DNA from: Streptomyces sannanensis
GTDB lineage: Bacteria > Actinomycetota > Actinomycetes > Streptomycetales > Streptomycetaceae
Length of the DNA: 64,000 bases
Direction of reading: 5' to 3'
NCBI RefSeq assembly: GCF_039536205.1
Contig: NZ_BAAAYL010000001.1
Coordinates: 2,914,001 to 2,978,000 of the forward strand
In this document: in pieces, positions 15,200 to 24,481 of the stretch
Layout: every line of letters starts with the position of its first letter
How positions within the stretch are numbered: the first letter of the stretch is position 1
Notes under the pieces: generated by a model
Told to the model about the DNA's origin: nothing
The model's input: the letters and a program-made list of their open reading frames with translations, nothing else
Database searches by the model: none
Program-made: the position numbers and the translations under genes

Positions 15200-16746
15200 G
15201 CCGCCCCCTCCGCGCCGTCGACGGAGCGTGCGGCCGCGGCCTTGCGGGGCGGGCGGATCACTTCGTACTCCATGAGGTCGACCTCTCTCGTGGCGCGCCG
15301 GAACTCACCCGTGGTGCCGGGCCAGATGGTCGTGTTGCGTCCGTTCTCATCCAGGTACCAGCTGGTGCAGCCGCCCGTGCTCCACACGGTCCGCTTCATC
15401 CTGTCCTGGACCTTGCGGTTCCACGCGTTCACGGCGGACGGCCGGGCACCGAGCGCCACGCGCCCACCCAGCACGTCGAGTTGGCGCAGATAGTCGGCCA
15501 TGTAGTTCAGCTGGGACTCGATCATGAGGATCATCGAGGAGTTCCCGAGACCGGTGTTGGGCCCGATGATCGTCATCCAGTTGGGGAACCCGGCCACGGT
15601 CGCGCCGCGCAGGGCCTGCATGCGGCCCTTCCATGCCTCGGCGAGCGTGCGACCGTCCGCGCCGACCACACGCTCGGCTATCGGCATGTCGGTGACATGG
15701 AAGCCGGTGCCGAAGATGATCACGTCCGCCTCGGCCTGCGTCCCTCCCCCAGAGCCTTCGGCCTGGGAGGTACCCCCAGCGGCGACCAGCGTGGATCCGC
15801 GCACCTCCGCGAGCCCCGAGGCGACCACGTCCACATTCGGCTGGGCAAGCGCCGGGTAGTAGTCGCTCGAGAGCAGTATCCGCTTGCAGCCGATCCGGTA
15901 GGACGGGGTCAGCCCGGCCCGCAGCGCCGGGTCCTTGATGGACCTCGCCATATTGCGCTTCGCGGCCGACTCGATGATCCCGAGCTGGTTCGGCCGCTTG
16001 GTGAAGGCGCTGACCTGCAGCTCCCTCATACCCCACAGGAGTCCGCGCCGCACGGTGCCGGTGAACGGCAGCTGCCGGTGCAGCCGGCGCTCCACACCCG
16101 TGATCTCACGGTCCATGCGCGGCAGCACCCAGGGCGGAGTGCGCTGGAAGAGCGTCAGCCCGGCCACCTCGGGCTGGATCGCAGGAACGATCTGTATCGC
16201 GGAGGCACCGGTGCCGATCACCGCGACGCGCTTGCCGCACAGGTCGTAGTCGTGGTCCCAGCGGGAGGAGTGGAAGACCTTGCCGGGGAACGAGTCCAGC
16301 CCCGGGATCTCCGGAATCCTCGGATCCGACAGCGGCCCGGTGGCCGAGACCACGACATCCGCCGTCAGCGTGCCCCGCGTGGTCTCGATCTCCCAGCGCA
16401 GTTCGTCGCCGTCCCAGCGCATCATCGTCACTTCATGGTGGAGACGGAGGTGCGGCCGCAGCCCGAAGATGTCGGTGACACGCTCCAGATACGCCCTGAT
16501 GTGGCGCTGCCCGGAGAAGGTGCGCGGCCAGTCGGGGTTGGGCGCGAACGAGAACGAGTACAGATGCGACGGCACATCGCACGCGCACCCCGGATAGCTG
16601 TTGTCCCGCCAGGTCCCGCCGACCGAGCCGGCGCGTTCCAGGACGACGAAGTCGGTGATCCCCTCGCGGCGCAGCCGGACCGCGGCCCCGAGGCCGCCGA
16701 ATCCGGATCCGATCACCGCCACCCGTACATGCTCCTGCCGGCCCAT
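15196..16746 (-). CDS. Flavin-containing (Baeyer-Villiger type) monooxygenase
   Basis: A 516-residue FAD/NADPH-dependent monooxygenase. The FAD Rossmann motif GSGFGGLG is at 13-20, a second nucleotide motif (GTGASA) marks the NADPH domain, and the fingerprint FPGKVFHSSRWDHD matches FxGxxxHxxxW with Asp after the Trp, as in Baeyer-Villiger enzymes. The substrate is unknown. Residues about 324-335 (GGTSQAEGSGGG) are encoded by a palindromic repeat inserted in frame, in a loop before the strand ADVIIFGTGF. It is divergent from the MerR regulator at 16867, which may control it. Confidence 0.9.
   Translation of the reverse strand: MGRQEHVRVAVIGSGFGGLGAAVRLRREGITDFVVLERAGSVGGTWRDNSYPGCACDVPSHLYSFSFAPNPDWPRTFSGQRHIRAYLERVTDIFGLRPHLRLHHEVTMMRWDGDELRWEIETTRGTLTADVVVSATGPLSDPRIPEIPGLDSFPGKVFHSSRWDHDYDLCGKRVAVIGTGASAIQIVPAIQPEVAGLTLFQRTPPWVLPRMDREITGVERRLHRQLPFTGTVRRGLLWGMRELQVSAFTKRPNQLGIIESAAKRNMARSIKDPALRAGLTPSYRIGCKRILLSSDYYPALAQPNVDVVASGLAEVRGSTLVAAGGTSQAEGSGGGTQAEADVIIFGTGFHVTDMPIAERVVGADGRTLAEAWKGRMQALRGATVAGFPNWMTIIGPNTGLGNSSMILMIESQLNYMADYLRQLDVLGGRVALGARPSAVNAWNRKVQDRMKRTVWSTGGCTSWYLDENGRNTTIWPGTTGEFRRATREVDLMEYEVIRPPRKAAAARSVDGAEGAA
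15744..15778. repeat. 35-bp palindromic repeat element in the monooxygenase gene
   Basis: Opens CTCCCCCAGAGCCTTCGG and closes GGGAGGTACCCCCA. Same family and same length as those at 8232 and 9211. Confidence 0.85.
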
Positions 16747-16866
16747 GCCGCCTCCCCTCGACTCCGCCAGTAATCACTGGCGCGGTCCGGAGCGTAGAGC
16801 ACCTTCGCACTCCTGGGTAGAGGTACGACGGACACGGTTACCGGCGGTAGACCATAGGCTTCCGTC

Positions 16867-17511
16867 GTGGCAGAAGAACGCGAGTACCGCATGGAGGAGC
16901 TGGCCGGGACGGCCGGCATCACGGTGCGCACCCTGCGCTTCTATCGCGAGCGCGGTCTGATCCCGCCACCCCGCAGGGAGGGCCGGATCGCCTGGTACGA
17001 CGGCCGGCACCTGGCCCGGCTCCGCACCATCGCCGCTCTGCTGGAACGCGGCCACGCCCTCAGCGGCATCGCCGACCTGGTCGCCGCCTTCGAACACGGC
17101 CGCGACGTCGGCCAGGTGCTGGGCCTCACCGGCCCGACCGAGGAGACCCCGGTCCGCCTCACGCCCGAGGAACTCGCCGACCACTTCGAGGGCGAGGTCA
17201 CCCCGGAGAACCTCGCCGCCGCCCTGGACCTCGGCTATCTGGCCACGGACGGCGAGGAGATCGTGCACATCAGCCGCCGACTGCTGGACGTCTCCGCCGC
17301 CCTGGTCAAGGAGGGCATCCCGCTGGCGGCGGTCCTGGAAGCGGGCCGGCGGGTGCGCGAGCACGCGGACGAGCTGGCGGATCTCTTCACGGAGCTGCTG
17401 CGCGAGCACACCGAGGAGAAGGACGCGCAACGGCTGCGGCCGTTGGCGAAGAGCGTGGTCGACGCGGAGCTCTCGATGGCACTGGACCGGCGACTGCGGG
17501 AACTGTCGTAG
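16867..17511 (+). CDS. MerR family transcriptional regulator
   Basis: A 214-residue regulator. Residues 7-75 form the MerR winged helix: YRMEELAGTAGITVRTLRFYRERGLIPPP is the standard helix-turn-helix with its wing. The C-terminal domain has no Cys cluster, so it probably does not sense metal and may bind an organic ligand. It reads divergently from the monooxygenase/SDR operon across a 120-base gap, the usual setting for a dedicated regulator. GTG at 16867 is the only sensible start for the HTH; no strong Shine-Dalgarno is visible. Confidence 0.9.
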   Translation: MAEEREYRMEELAGTAGITVRTLRFYRERGLIPPPRREGRIAWYDGRHLARLRTIAALLERGHALSGIADLVAAFEHGRDVGQVLGLTGPTEETPVRLTPEELADHFEGEVTPENLAAALDLGYLATDGEEIVHISRRLLDVSAALVKEGIPLAAVLEAGRRVREHADELADLFTELLREHTEEKDAQRLRPLAKSVVDAELSMALDRRLRELS

Positions 17512-17554
17512 GGACGCGAGCCGACTCCGTGCGGATCGCATGATCGCGTGACAG

Positions 17555-17573
17555 GTTCTTCAAAAGTTCTTCA
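17555..17573 (+). promoter_or_regulatory. Direct repeat, candidate response-regulator site
   Basis: GTTCTTCA occurs at 17555-17562 and again at 17566-17573, an 11-base period typical of OmpR/PhoB-type regulator sites. It lies 72 bases upstream of the lipoprotein start that opens the ABC exporter operon. Confidence 0.5.
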
Positions 17574-17644
17574 TCATCTCCGGCTTACGGTCGGCCTGCC
17601 CGCCGCACCCCCGGCCGGGCCCGACAGGAGGAGGGGGAGAACAG

Positions 17645-18223
17645 ATGAGGACGACCCGGTTACTGATGGCCGCGGCGGCGTCGGTCATGGCGTTCGCGCT
17701 GACCGGCTGCGGCAGCGACGACGACGGCGCGAAGGTCCCGACGGCCGGTGGCGACACCTCGAAGACGGCGGGTGCGGCGGGCAGCGGGGGCGAGGACGCG
17801 CTCGCCGCGTACATCGAGGGCAAGCGTGCGTGGGTGAAGTGCATGCGCGAGAACGGGGTCGACATCAACGACCCGGATGAGAAGGGCCAGATCGACTTCG
17901 GCAACGGCGACGCCGTGCGGGGCATGAAGAAGGACCCGAAGTTTCTGTCGGCGACCAAGAAGTGCGAGTCGGTCAACCCGCCCGCCCCCGAAGGTCTTGA
18001 AAAGCTCCTCAACCCCCTCACTCCCGAGCAGATCAAGGTCAAGCGGGACTACGCCGCCTGCATGCAGAAGAACGGTGCCCCCGACTTCCCCGACCCTGGT
18101 CCGGACGGGGCCGACGACAACGACGCCCAGTGGGACCAGAGCTCGGCCGGCGCCCAGCGGGCCGCCCGCATCTGCGGCCCGATCATCGGCGTGCCGTCCA
18201 ACCCGCCTCCGGCCAAGGGCTGA
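17645..18223 (+). CDS. Lipoprotein with paired CMxxNG motifs
   Basis: A 192-residue exported lipoprotein. The signal peptide ends in lipobox LTGC with Cys at residue 23, followed by a flexible Gly/Ser linker. The mature part has two similar halves, WVKCMRENGVDINDP and YAACMQKNGAPDFPDP, each with a Cys-Met pair and a downstream Cys, suggesting a duplicated fold with two disulfides. A very strong AGGAGG Shine-Dalgarno precedes the ATG. The next gene starts two bases after the stop, so it is the first gene of a four-gene exporter operon. I know this family only as a companion of ABC exporters in streptomycetes; the ligand is unknown. Confidence 0.8.
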   Translation: MRTTRLLMAAAASVMAFALTGCGSDDDGAKVPTAGGDTSKTAGAAGSGGEDALAAYIEGKRAWVKCMRENGVDINDPDEKGQIDFGNGDAVRGMKKDPKFLSATKKCESVNPPAPEGLEKLLNPLTPEQIKVKRDYAACMQKNGAPDFPDPGPDGADDNDAQWDQSSAGAQRAARICGPIIGVPSNPPPAKG

Positions 18224-18225
18224 CG

Positions 18226-19512
18226 ATGACGGAGACGGTGACACACATCGATGACGGGCCCGGAACGGCTCCCACGCCCCCGCCACGCGGCAGGCGAGGT
18301 CGGCGTACGGCGCTGATCGCCTCCGCCGTGGTCGTCGTGACAGCGGTCGCCGTCGTCGGCGCCCTGGGGCTCGGCGGCGAGGAGAACGGGCCGAGCGCGC
18401 CGCCGCGCTCCGGTTCCGTCGTCGCGGTGACCCCGACCACGCTGACGGAACGCACGACGGTGGACGGACAGTTGGGATACGGATCGGAACTGCCGCTGCC
18501 GATCAAGGCACAGGGAACAGTGACCTGGCTGCCCGAGCAGGGCGCGGCGGTCGAGCGCGGCGGCACCCTGCTCCGTGTGGACGACCGCCCCGTGATCCTG
18601 TTGTACGGAACGCTGCCGATGTACCGGGACCTGGGTCTCACCGCCGAGGAAAACGAGCAGGACGCGGACGGCGGGGGATCCGGTGGTCAGGGCTCGGACG
18701 GCGGGCAGCAGAACGGGGGGAACGGCAAGTCCCCGAACCCCTCGGGGTCACCGGCGCCGGGGGGCGCCGGTGGCGGAGGGAACACCGGCACGTCCCGGGC
18801 TCCGCGCGAACTCAGGGGTGCGGACGTCAGGCAGTTCGAGACGAACCTGTCAGCCATGGGCTACACCGGCTTCACCGTGGACGAGGAATTCACCGCCGGT
18901 ACCGCCGCGGCAGTCAAGCGCTGGCAGAAGTCACTCGGTCTCCAGCAGACCGGCACGGTCGGCATCGGAGACGTCATCTACTCCTCCGGCAAGGTCCGCA
19001 TCGGCCAGGCGGGCGGGTGGCTGGGCTCGGCGGTCAGCGAGAACACCCTCGCCTGCACGGGTACGACCCGGAAGGTGATCGTCAACGCCTCGGCCTCGGA
19101 CGCCGCCTGGGCCGTGCGCGGCGCGTCCGTCACGGTCAAGCTGCCCGACGGCACCCCCGTGAAGGGCAAGGTCGCGGCCATCGGCAAGCAGGCGACCGCG
19201 CCCGAGGGGGGCGGCGGCGAGGGCGGCTCCGGACAGCCCGCCACGATTCCGGTGACCATCACCATCAAGGACCAGAAGGCCGTGGGCGAGTTGGAGAGCG
19301 GCCCGGTCACGGTCGAGTACGTGGGCCGCGAGGTCAAGGACGTGCTGACCGTCCCCGTCTCCGCGCTCGTGGCCCTCGCCGAGGGCGGGCACGGTCTGGA
19401 GACCGAGGAGGGCCGGTTCGTCGCCGTGAAGACCGGGCTCTTCGCCGACGGCAACGTGGAGGTCAGCGGTCCCACGGTCCGTGAGGGCATGAAGGTGAGG
19501 ATCCCGGAGTGA
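18226..19512 (+). CDS. Periplasmic-adaptor (HlyD/MacA-like) protein with peptidoglycan-binding domain
   Basis: A 428-residue membrane-anchored extracytoplasmic protein. It has a cytoplasmic N-terminus, one membrane helix at about 29-48, a membrane-fusion-type beta-barrel core, a Gly/Ser/Asn-rich linker (about 145-190), then a PG_binding_1 domain ([19 protein letters not shown], with AAVKRWQ), and a C-terminal HlyD-like domain. Gram-positive MacA-like proteins of this layout link an MacB-type ABC transporter to the wall. The ATG follows the lipoprotein stop closely; its stop overlaps the ATPase start by four bases. Confidence 0.85.
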   Translation: MTETVTHIDDGPGTAPTPPPRGRRGRRTALIASAVVVVTAVAVVGALGLGGEENGPSAPPRSGSVVAVTPTTLTERTTVDGQLGYGSELPLPIKAQGTVTWLPEQGAAVERGGTLLRVDDRPVILLYGTLPMYRDLGLTAEENEQDADGGGSGGQGSDGGQQNGGNGKSPNPSGSPAPGGAGGGGNTGTSRAPRELRGADVRQFETNLSAMGYTGFTVDEEFTAGTAAAVKRWQKSLGLQQTGTVGIGDVIYSSGKVRIGQAGGWLGSAVSENTLACTGTTRKVIVNASASDAAWAVRGASVTVKLPDGTPVKGKVAAIGKQATAPEGGGGEGGSGQPATIPVTITIKDQKAVGELESGPVTVEYVGREVKDVLTVPVSALVALAEGGHGLETEEGRFVAVKTGLFADGNVEVSGPTVREGMKVRIPE

Positions 19513-20207
19513 CGGCGGTCGTGGAGTTCGACACGGTCTCCAAGACCTACCCAGGTGGTGTGGCGGCGGTACAGAACGTGAGTCTGTGCATCAACCGGGG
19601 CGAACTGGTCGCGATCGTCGGCCCGTCGGGCTCCGGGAAGTCGAGCATGCTCAACCTCATGGGCAGCCTCGACCGCCCCTCCGCCGGCCGGGTCCTGGTC
19701 GACGGCCACGACGTGGCGAGCCTGTCGGACCGGGAGGTCTCCGCCCTGCGGGCCACCCGCATCGGCTTCGTCTTCCAGCAGTTCCACCTGGCGGTGGGCG
19801 TCCCGGTGCTGGACGCGATAGCGGACGGCCTGCTCTACGCGGGCGTGCCGATGCGCCGCCGCCGTGCCAAAGCGGCCGCCGCGCTGGCCCGGGTCGGGCT
19901 CAGCCACCGCGTCCACCACCTCCCGCACCAGCTCTCCGGCGGCGAGCGCCAGCGGGTCGCCGTGGCCCGCGCGGTGGTCGGCGAACCGTCGCTCCTGCTG
20001 GCGGACGAGCCGACCGGAAACCTCGACTCGGCGTCGGGCGCAGCCGTCCTCACCCTGCTGCGGGAGCTGCACGCCGCCGGGACAACCGTCGTGATCATCA
20101 CCCACGACCGCGAGATCGCCGCCGAGCTGCCGCGCCGCATCGAGATGCGCGACGGACGCCTGGTCGCCGACACGGCACAGAGCACGACGATCGGGGCACC
20201 CAGGTGA
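19509..20207 (+). CDS. MacB-type ABC transporter ATPase
   Basis: A 232-residue ATPase of the MacB/LolD type, which energises export or envelope remodelling. Walker A GPSGSGKS (about 37-44), Q-loop VFQQFHL, signature [14 protein letters not shown], Walker [13 protein letters not shown] and switch HD in IITHD are all intact. GTG at 19509 overlaps the upstream stop (GTGA), and the same four-base overlap joins it to the permease gene, indicating tight translational coupling. Confidence 0.93.
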   Translation: MTAVVEFDTVSKTYPGGVAAVQNVSLCINRGELVAIVGPSGSGKSSMLNLMGSLDRPSAGRVLVDGHDVASLSDREVSALRATRIGFVFQQFHLAVGVPVLDAIADGLLYAGVPMRRRRAKAAAALARVGLSHRVHHLPHQLSGGERQRVAVARAVVGEPSLLLADEPTGNLDSASGAAVLTLLRELHAAGTTVVIITHDREIAAELPRRIEMRDGRLVADTAQSTTIGAPR

Positions 20208-21514
20208 CGGACAGCACGACGAACGATCAGGGCCCCGACCCGGAGACCCTGCAGTTCCGTTCCCTGGCGCCCGAGTCCTCGGGCTCCGGCGCTCCGGCCC
20301 CGGAGCCGTCGCCGTCGTGCTCACGGTCCCGGCTGCGCGCTGCGCGGCTCGGTCCCGCCGATGTCGTGCGGCTCGGTGGGACCGGTCTGCGGACGCGTCC
20401 GCTGCGGGTCTTCCTCTCCGCGCTCGGCATCGCCATCGGCGTGGCCGCCATGATCGCGGTGATCGGCATCTCCGGCTCAGGACAGGCGGAGGTGGACCGT
20501 CGGCTCGACGCCCTCGGTACGAACCTGCTGCGGGTCGCCCCGGGCGAGACCCTCACCGGCGAGAAGGCCGAGCTCCCCCCGGAGTCCGTGGCGATGATCC
20601 GTCGCGTCCCGCCGGTGCAGCAGGTCGCCGCCACCGGCGCGACCGGGGCCAACGTCTACCGCAATGAACGCATCGCCGCCGGCCGCACCGGCTCCCTCAA
20701 CGTCCTCGCGGCCGGCTCGGACCTGCTGCCGGCCGTCGGCGGACACGTCCGCAAGGGCCGCTGGCTGGACTCCTCGACGGAGAGGTACCCAGCCATCGTG
20801 CTCGGGGCCACCGCCGCCCAGCGGCTCGACGTGTACGCCCCGGGGACTCGGGTCTGGATCGGCGGCCGCTGGTTCTCGCTGGTCGGCGTCCTCGATCCCG
20901 TCCCGCTCGCGCCGGAACTCGACGGCGCCGCGCTGGTTGGCTGGCCGACGGCCAGGACATACCTCCGCTTCGACGGCCACCCGTCGACGGTGTACGTACG
21001 GGCGGAGGACAGCCAGGTCGCGTCGGTACGGGCAGTGCTCGCGGCCACGGCGTACCCCGAGAAGCCCGGCGAGGTGAAGATCTCCCGGCCCTCCGACGCA
21101 CTCGCGGCCCGCGAGGCCACCGAGTCGGCACTCACCGGCCTGCTCCTCGGCCTCGGCGGCGTGGCGCTGCTGGTCGGCGGGGTCGGCGTCGGCAACACCA
21201 TGGTCATCTCGGTCCTGGAACGCCGCCCGGAGATCGGCCTGCGCCGGGCCCTGGGTGCGACCCGGGGGCAGATCCGCACGCAGTTCGTGACGGAGTCCCT
21301 GCTGCTGTCACTGATCGGCGGCCTCGGCGGAACGGTGCTGGGAACACTGATCACGGCCGGGTACGCCTTCAGCCGCGACTGGCCGACGGTGGTCCCGGTC
21401 TGGGCGAGCGCGGCGGGCATCGGCTCGACGCTGGTCATCGGCATGATCGCGGGGCTGTATCCGGCGGTGCGAGCCAGCAAGCTGTCCCCGACGGAGACGC
21501 TGTCCGGCACATGA
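20204..21514 (+). CDS. MacB-type ABC transporter permease
   Basis: A 436-residue MacB/FtsX-family permease: a cytoplasmic N-terminus rich in Ser/Pro, one helix ([20 protein letters not shown]), a large extracytoplasmic MacB periplasmic-core domain (about 85-305), then three helices near the C-terminus with [20 protein letters not shown] between them, the standard coupling region. GTG at 20204 overlaps the ATPase stop. A good terminator follows. Together with the lipoprotein, adaptor and ATPase it forms a complete mechanotransmitting export unit, probably for a peptide or envelope compound. Confidence 0.92.
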   Translation: MTDSTTNDQGPDPETLQFRSLAPESSGSGAPAPEPSPSCSRSRLRAARLGPADVVRLGGTGLRTRPLRVFLSALGIAIGVAAMIAVIGISGSGQAEVDRRLDALGTNLLRVAPGETLTGEKAELPPESVAMIRRVPPVQQVAATGATGANVYRNERIAAGRTGSLNVLAAGSDLLPAVGGHVRKGRWLDSSTERYPAIVLGATAAQRLDVYAPGTRVWIGGRWFSLVGVLDPVPLAPELDGAALVGWPTARTYLRFDGHPSTVYVRAEDSQVASVRAVLAATAYPEKPGEVKISRPSDALAAREATESALTGLLLGLGGVALLVGGVGVGNTMVISVLERRPEIGLRRALGATRGQIRTQFVTESLLLSLIGGLGGTVLGTLITAGYAFSRDWPTVVPVWASAAGIGSTLVIGMIAGLYPAVRASKLSPTETLSGT

Positions 21515-21534
21515 GCCGGCTACTTCGGAACGGT

Positions 21535-21566
21535 TCAGGGGCGGCCTCGAACGAGACCGCCCCTGA
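21535..21566 (+). terminator. Intrinsic terminator after the ABC exporter operon
   Basis: TCAGGGGCGG (21535-21544) pairs with CCGCCCCTGA (21557-21566), and inner CTCG/CGAG pairs continue the stem with one mismatch. Confidence 0.85.
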
Positions 21567-21917
21567 CGCACCGGGCGTTCCAGGCGCTCCCGTCCTTGTC
21601 CACAGCGCCGGAGCGCTGTGGCTCCCAGCGCCGAGCGGCACATGAGTGAAATCAGCGACCAATTCGTCGTCGCGATGCGAGTGGCATCAGCACGATCACG
21701 ACCCGAAATCCTTGAAGAATGCATTCCGCTGCAAGGTGTCCGGTTTCCGTGCCAGAGAGACTGGAAGTGTTCCGAGTGGAAATGCGCCGCCCAGGAGGCT
21801 TTCAGTCGCGTCCGTCCTTTTGCCGAGCGTTCCGACTGACGCCGTTCCCTCATCGAACACAGCTCATCCGCCCGCCAAAACACCCGCACCTCGGGAAACC
21901 CGGTCGAAGGAGTCTCG
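21567..21917. other. Intergenic region upstream of the sensor kinase
   Basis: About 350 bases of lower GC than the neighbours. A 65-codon frame (21642-21839, starting MSEISDQFVV) is open but has no clear ribosome site or family. TGAAGAAT near 21709 resembles one half of the GTTCTTCA repeat at 17555 on the other strand. Confidence 0.4.
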
Positions 21918-21983
21918 TTGAACGCACATGTCCCGGTTGCCGAGGCCAAGGCGTCGATGACCCTGCGAGGTGCGACGCGGTGA
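21918..21983 (+). CDS. Possible 21-residue leader peptide coupled to the sensor kinase
   Basis: TTG at 21918 follows AAGGAG by five bases. The short frame reads LNAHVPVAEAKASMTLRG and three more residues, and its TGA overlaps the kinase GTG by three bases (GTGA). The placement and good ribosome site suggest a coupling peptide or the true 5' entry point for ribosomes. No homology is recognised. Confidence 0.4.
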   Translation: MNAHVPVAEAKASMTLRGATR

Positions 21984-23608
21984 GCTTCCGACTTCGAGTG
22001 CTCGGCCTGCTCATGCTGGTCGCCCTGACGGCCACCGCCGCCACCGCCTGGCTGACCCTGCGTCAGGCGACCCGTCAGGTCCAGGAGACCGTCAGCGCCG
22101 GACAGCAGGAGGTCACCCGGATCACCGGCGAACTCCGCGCGTACGGCTTCGCGCACGGCACCTGGGACGGGCTCTCACCGAGAGTCGGCGCGCTCGCGAA
22201 GGACACGGGTCAGCGCATCCGGGTCGCCACCGAGACCGGCGCCCTGCTCGCCGACTCCGACGCCCTCGCCGGCCGCAAGCCACGGGCCGTCAGCACCCGG
22301 CCCCCGGTCCTCGTCGACCCGCGCCCCCTTCTCACGTTTCCCGAGGGGCAGCTCCCACGCCTCTCCGTGAAGCGGACCGTCGTGGCGATCATCGACTACC
22401 GCGCCGCGGTCGCCGACGCCGCCTGCCTGACCCGGGCCGGGGCCCAGGTGACGTCCCGGCCGAACAGCGCCGGCATCCCCGTCGTCAGCGCGGACCGCCG
22501 ACCCGCGCAGTGCCAGGAGGCGGCCGGGAAGCCGGGCAGTCCGGTGCAGCAGGACGTCGACGCGCTCCGCGCCTGCGAATCCGTACAGCCCCTCCTCCCC
22601 TGCCTCCAGCGGGTCTTCAACGACCGCACCGTCTCCGTTGCCCCGCCCCGCCTCGAAGTCCGCCTCGGATACCGGGACGAGTCCCCGCCCACCCTCGCCG
22701 CCGCCCCCACCGTCGCCGTCGCGGTCGGGGTCGCCCTCGCCGCCATCCTCGGCGCGCTGCTCCTCAGCCGGGCGGTGCTGCGGCCGGTTCGGGCCATGAC
22801 GCTCGCCGCCAAGGGGCTCGGCGAGGGCGACCTGGGGCGGCGTGTCCCCGTCTCCGGGCGGGACGAGATCGCCCAGCTCGGAGGCGCCTTCAACAGGATG
22901 GCCGACTCCCTCCAGGCCGCCGAGGGGCGCCAGCGCCGCCTCACCGGAGACATCGCGCACGAGCTGCGCACCCCGCTGGCCAATCTGCGCGGCTATCTCG
23001 AGGCCCTGCGGGACGGGGTCATGGAGCCGACCCCCGAGCTGCTCGACTCCCTCCACGAGGAGGCGATGCTGCAGCAGCGGATCGTGGACGACCTGCAGGA
23101 CCTGGCACTGGCCGAGGCCGGCGCGCTCACCTACCACCGCGCCGATGTCGATCTGCGCGATCTGCTCGAGACCAGTCGCACGGCCCATCGTGCCCAGGCC
23201 GAGACGGTGGGGGTCGCCCTGGAACTGGAGGCGCCGCAGCCCGTGCAGGTGACCGCCGACGCGGACCGGCTGCGTCAGGTCGTCGGCAATCTCGTCGGGA
23301 ACGCGCTACGGGCCACGGCACCGGGCGGCACCGTGACCCTGGCCCTGGCCCGGAACGCCGGACTGGCGATCGTCGAGGTGCGGGACACCGGCAAGGGGAT
23401 ACCGGCCGAGGACCTGCCCCATCTCTTCGACCGCTTCTGGCGGGCGGACGCGGCACGGGGCCGCGCCACCGGGGGCAGCGGCCTGGGGCTGTCCATCGCC
23501 CGCCAGATCGTGACCGATCATCAGGGGACGATCGATGCGAAGAGCGCGGTGGGTGTCGGCACGACCTTCACCGTCGTGCTCCCCACGGCCCCGGCCGACG
23601 CCGGCTGA
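21980..23608 (+). CDS. Sensor histidine kinase
   Basis: A 542-residue membrane kinase. TM1 is at about 5-27, the extracytoplasmic sensor at 28-240, TM2 at about 241-262, then HAMP, a dimerisation/phosphoacceptor domain with H327 in IAHELRTPLANLRGYLE, and a catalytic domain with N-box NLVGNALRA, G1 DTGKGI, F-box LFDRFWRAD and G2 GGSGLGLSI. The sensor domain has four cysteines (ACLT, QCQE, RACES, LPCLQ) that could form two disulfides. The GTG start is preceded by GAGG nine bases away. It converges with the response regulator at 23618, with only nine bases between stop codons. It follows the ABC exporter operon, which it may control. Confidence 0.92.
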   Translation: MSFRLRVLGLLMLVALTATAATAWLTLRQATRQVQETVSAGQQEVTRITGELRAYGFAHGTWDGLSPRVGALAKDTGQRIRVATETGALLADSDALAGRKPRAVSTRPPVLVDPRPLLTFPEGQLPRLSVKRTVVAIIDYRAAVADAACLTRAGAQVTSRPNSAGIPVVSADRRPAQCQEAAGKPGSPVQQDVDALRACESVQPLLPCLQRVFNDRTVSVAPPRLEVRLGYRDESPPTLAAAPTVAVAVGVALAAILGALLLSRAVLRPVRAMTLAAKGLGEGDLGRRVPVSGRDEIAQLGGAFNRMADSLQAAEGRQRRLTGDIAHELRTPLANLRGYLEALRDGVMEPTPELLDSLHEEAMLQQRIVDDLQDLALAEAGALTYHRADVDLRDLLETSRTAHRAQAETVGVALELEAPQPVQVTADADRLRQVVGNLVGNALRATAPGGTVTLALARNAGLAIVEVRDTGKGIPAEDLPHLFDRFWRADAARGRATGGSGLGLSIARQIVTDHQGTIDAKSAVGVGTTFTVVLPTAPADAG

Positions 23609-23617
23609 TCGGCCCGG

Positions 23618-24304
23618 TCAGTCATCCGCGAGGCGGTAGCCCCGCCCGTACACGGTCTCCAGGTGGCGGGGCCGTGCCGGGTCCTCCTCCAGCTTGCGGC
23701 GGAGGTTCATCACATGCGCGTCCACCGTCCGCTCCAGCACCTCACGGTCGAAACCGAAGACCCGCTCAATGATCTGCGCCCGAGTGAACACCCGCCCCGG
23801 CTCCCGGGCGAGCGCCTCCAGAATGCCGAACTCCTTGGAGGTCAGCGCCACCTGCCGCCCCGCCACCCGCACCTCGAACCTGGCGGTGTCGAGCTCCACC
23901 TCCCCGACCTTCAGCACCACGGGCTCCCCCGCCCCGGCCTTCTTCGCCCTGCGCAGCAGCGCCCTCACCCGCGCGGTCAGCTCGCGCGGGCTGTACGGCT
24001 TGGTGAGGTAGTCGTCCGCCCCGAGGTCGAGCCCGAGCAGCATGTCCTCCTCGGTCGTACGGGCGGTGAGCAGCAAGATGGGGACATCGGATTCCGCTCG
24101 CAGAATGCGGCATACATCGAGCCCGTCCACCAGTGGCAGCATCACATCGAGCACGAGGAGATCGGGTGCGGACGACCGGGCCCGCTCCAGCGCCGCGCGG
24201 CCGTCCGCGACAACCTGGACGGCGTGCCCTTCTCGTTCCAGGTAGATCCGAATCAGCTGCGACTGTTTCACGTCGTCCTCGGCGACCAGAATGCGAGCGC
24301 TCAA
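23618..24304 (-). CDS. OmpR/PhoB-family response regulator
   Basis: A 228-residue regulator. The receiver domain (1-120) has the acidic pair E9-D10-D11, phosphorylation site D53 (LLVLDVMLPLVDG), the conserved Thr in LLLTAR and Lys in DDYLTKPYSPREL. The winged-helix output domain (about 130-225) ends HLETVYGRGYRLAD. TTG at 24304 is preceded by GGGGAG on the minus strand. It is the obvious partner for the kinase at 21980, although kinase and regulator are usually in one operon and here they face each other. OmpR-type regulators bind direct repeats with an 11-base period, such as the one at 17555. Confidence 0.93.
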   Translation of the reverse strand: MSARILVAEDDVKQSQLIRIYLEREGHAVQVVADGRAALERARSSAPDLLVLDVMLPLVDGLDVCRILRAESDVPILLLTARTTEEDMLLGLDLGADDYLTKPYSPRELTARVRALLRRAKKAGAGEPVVLKVGEVELDTARFEVRVAGRQVALTSKEFGILEALAREPGRVFTRAQIIERVFGFDREVLERTVDAHVMNLRRKLEEDPARPRHLETVYGRGYRLADD

Positions 24305-24481
24305 CGAATCTCCCCAGCGAAGCCCTGCGCAATTCTGATCACCGTATTACATGACCGGACGGGAATTCCTGCCTCCGACCTGTCGATTCCACGGACCGCT
24401 CGAGTCGCCCACATGGTGCCCACCTCACAGGAAGTGGCGAATGTCCGGTGTTCGGTAGGAATTTCTCCGGGACTCGCCCCC

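Noticed and set aside
21642..21839. A 65-codon frame upstream of the sensor kinase
   Set aside because: No ribosome site, weak codon bias and no family; kept only as a note in the intergenic entry.
24361..24387. GGGAAT followed 18 bases later by GAT, resembling a sigma-R promoter
   Set aside because: The -10 does not match GTT and no plus-strand gene follows.
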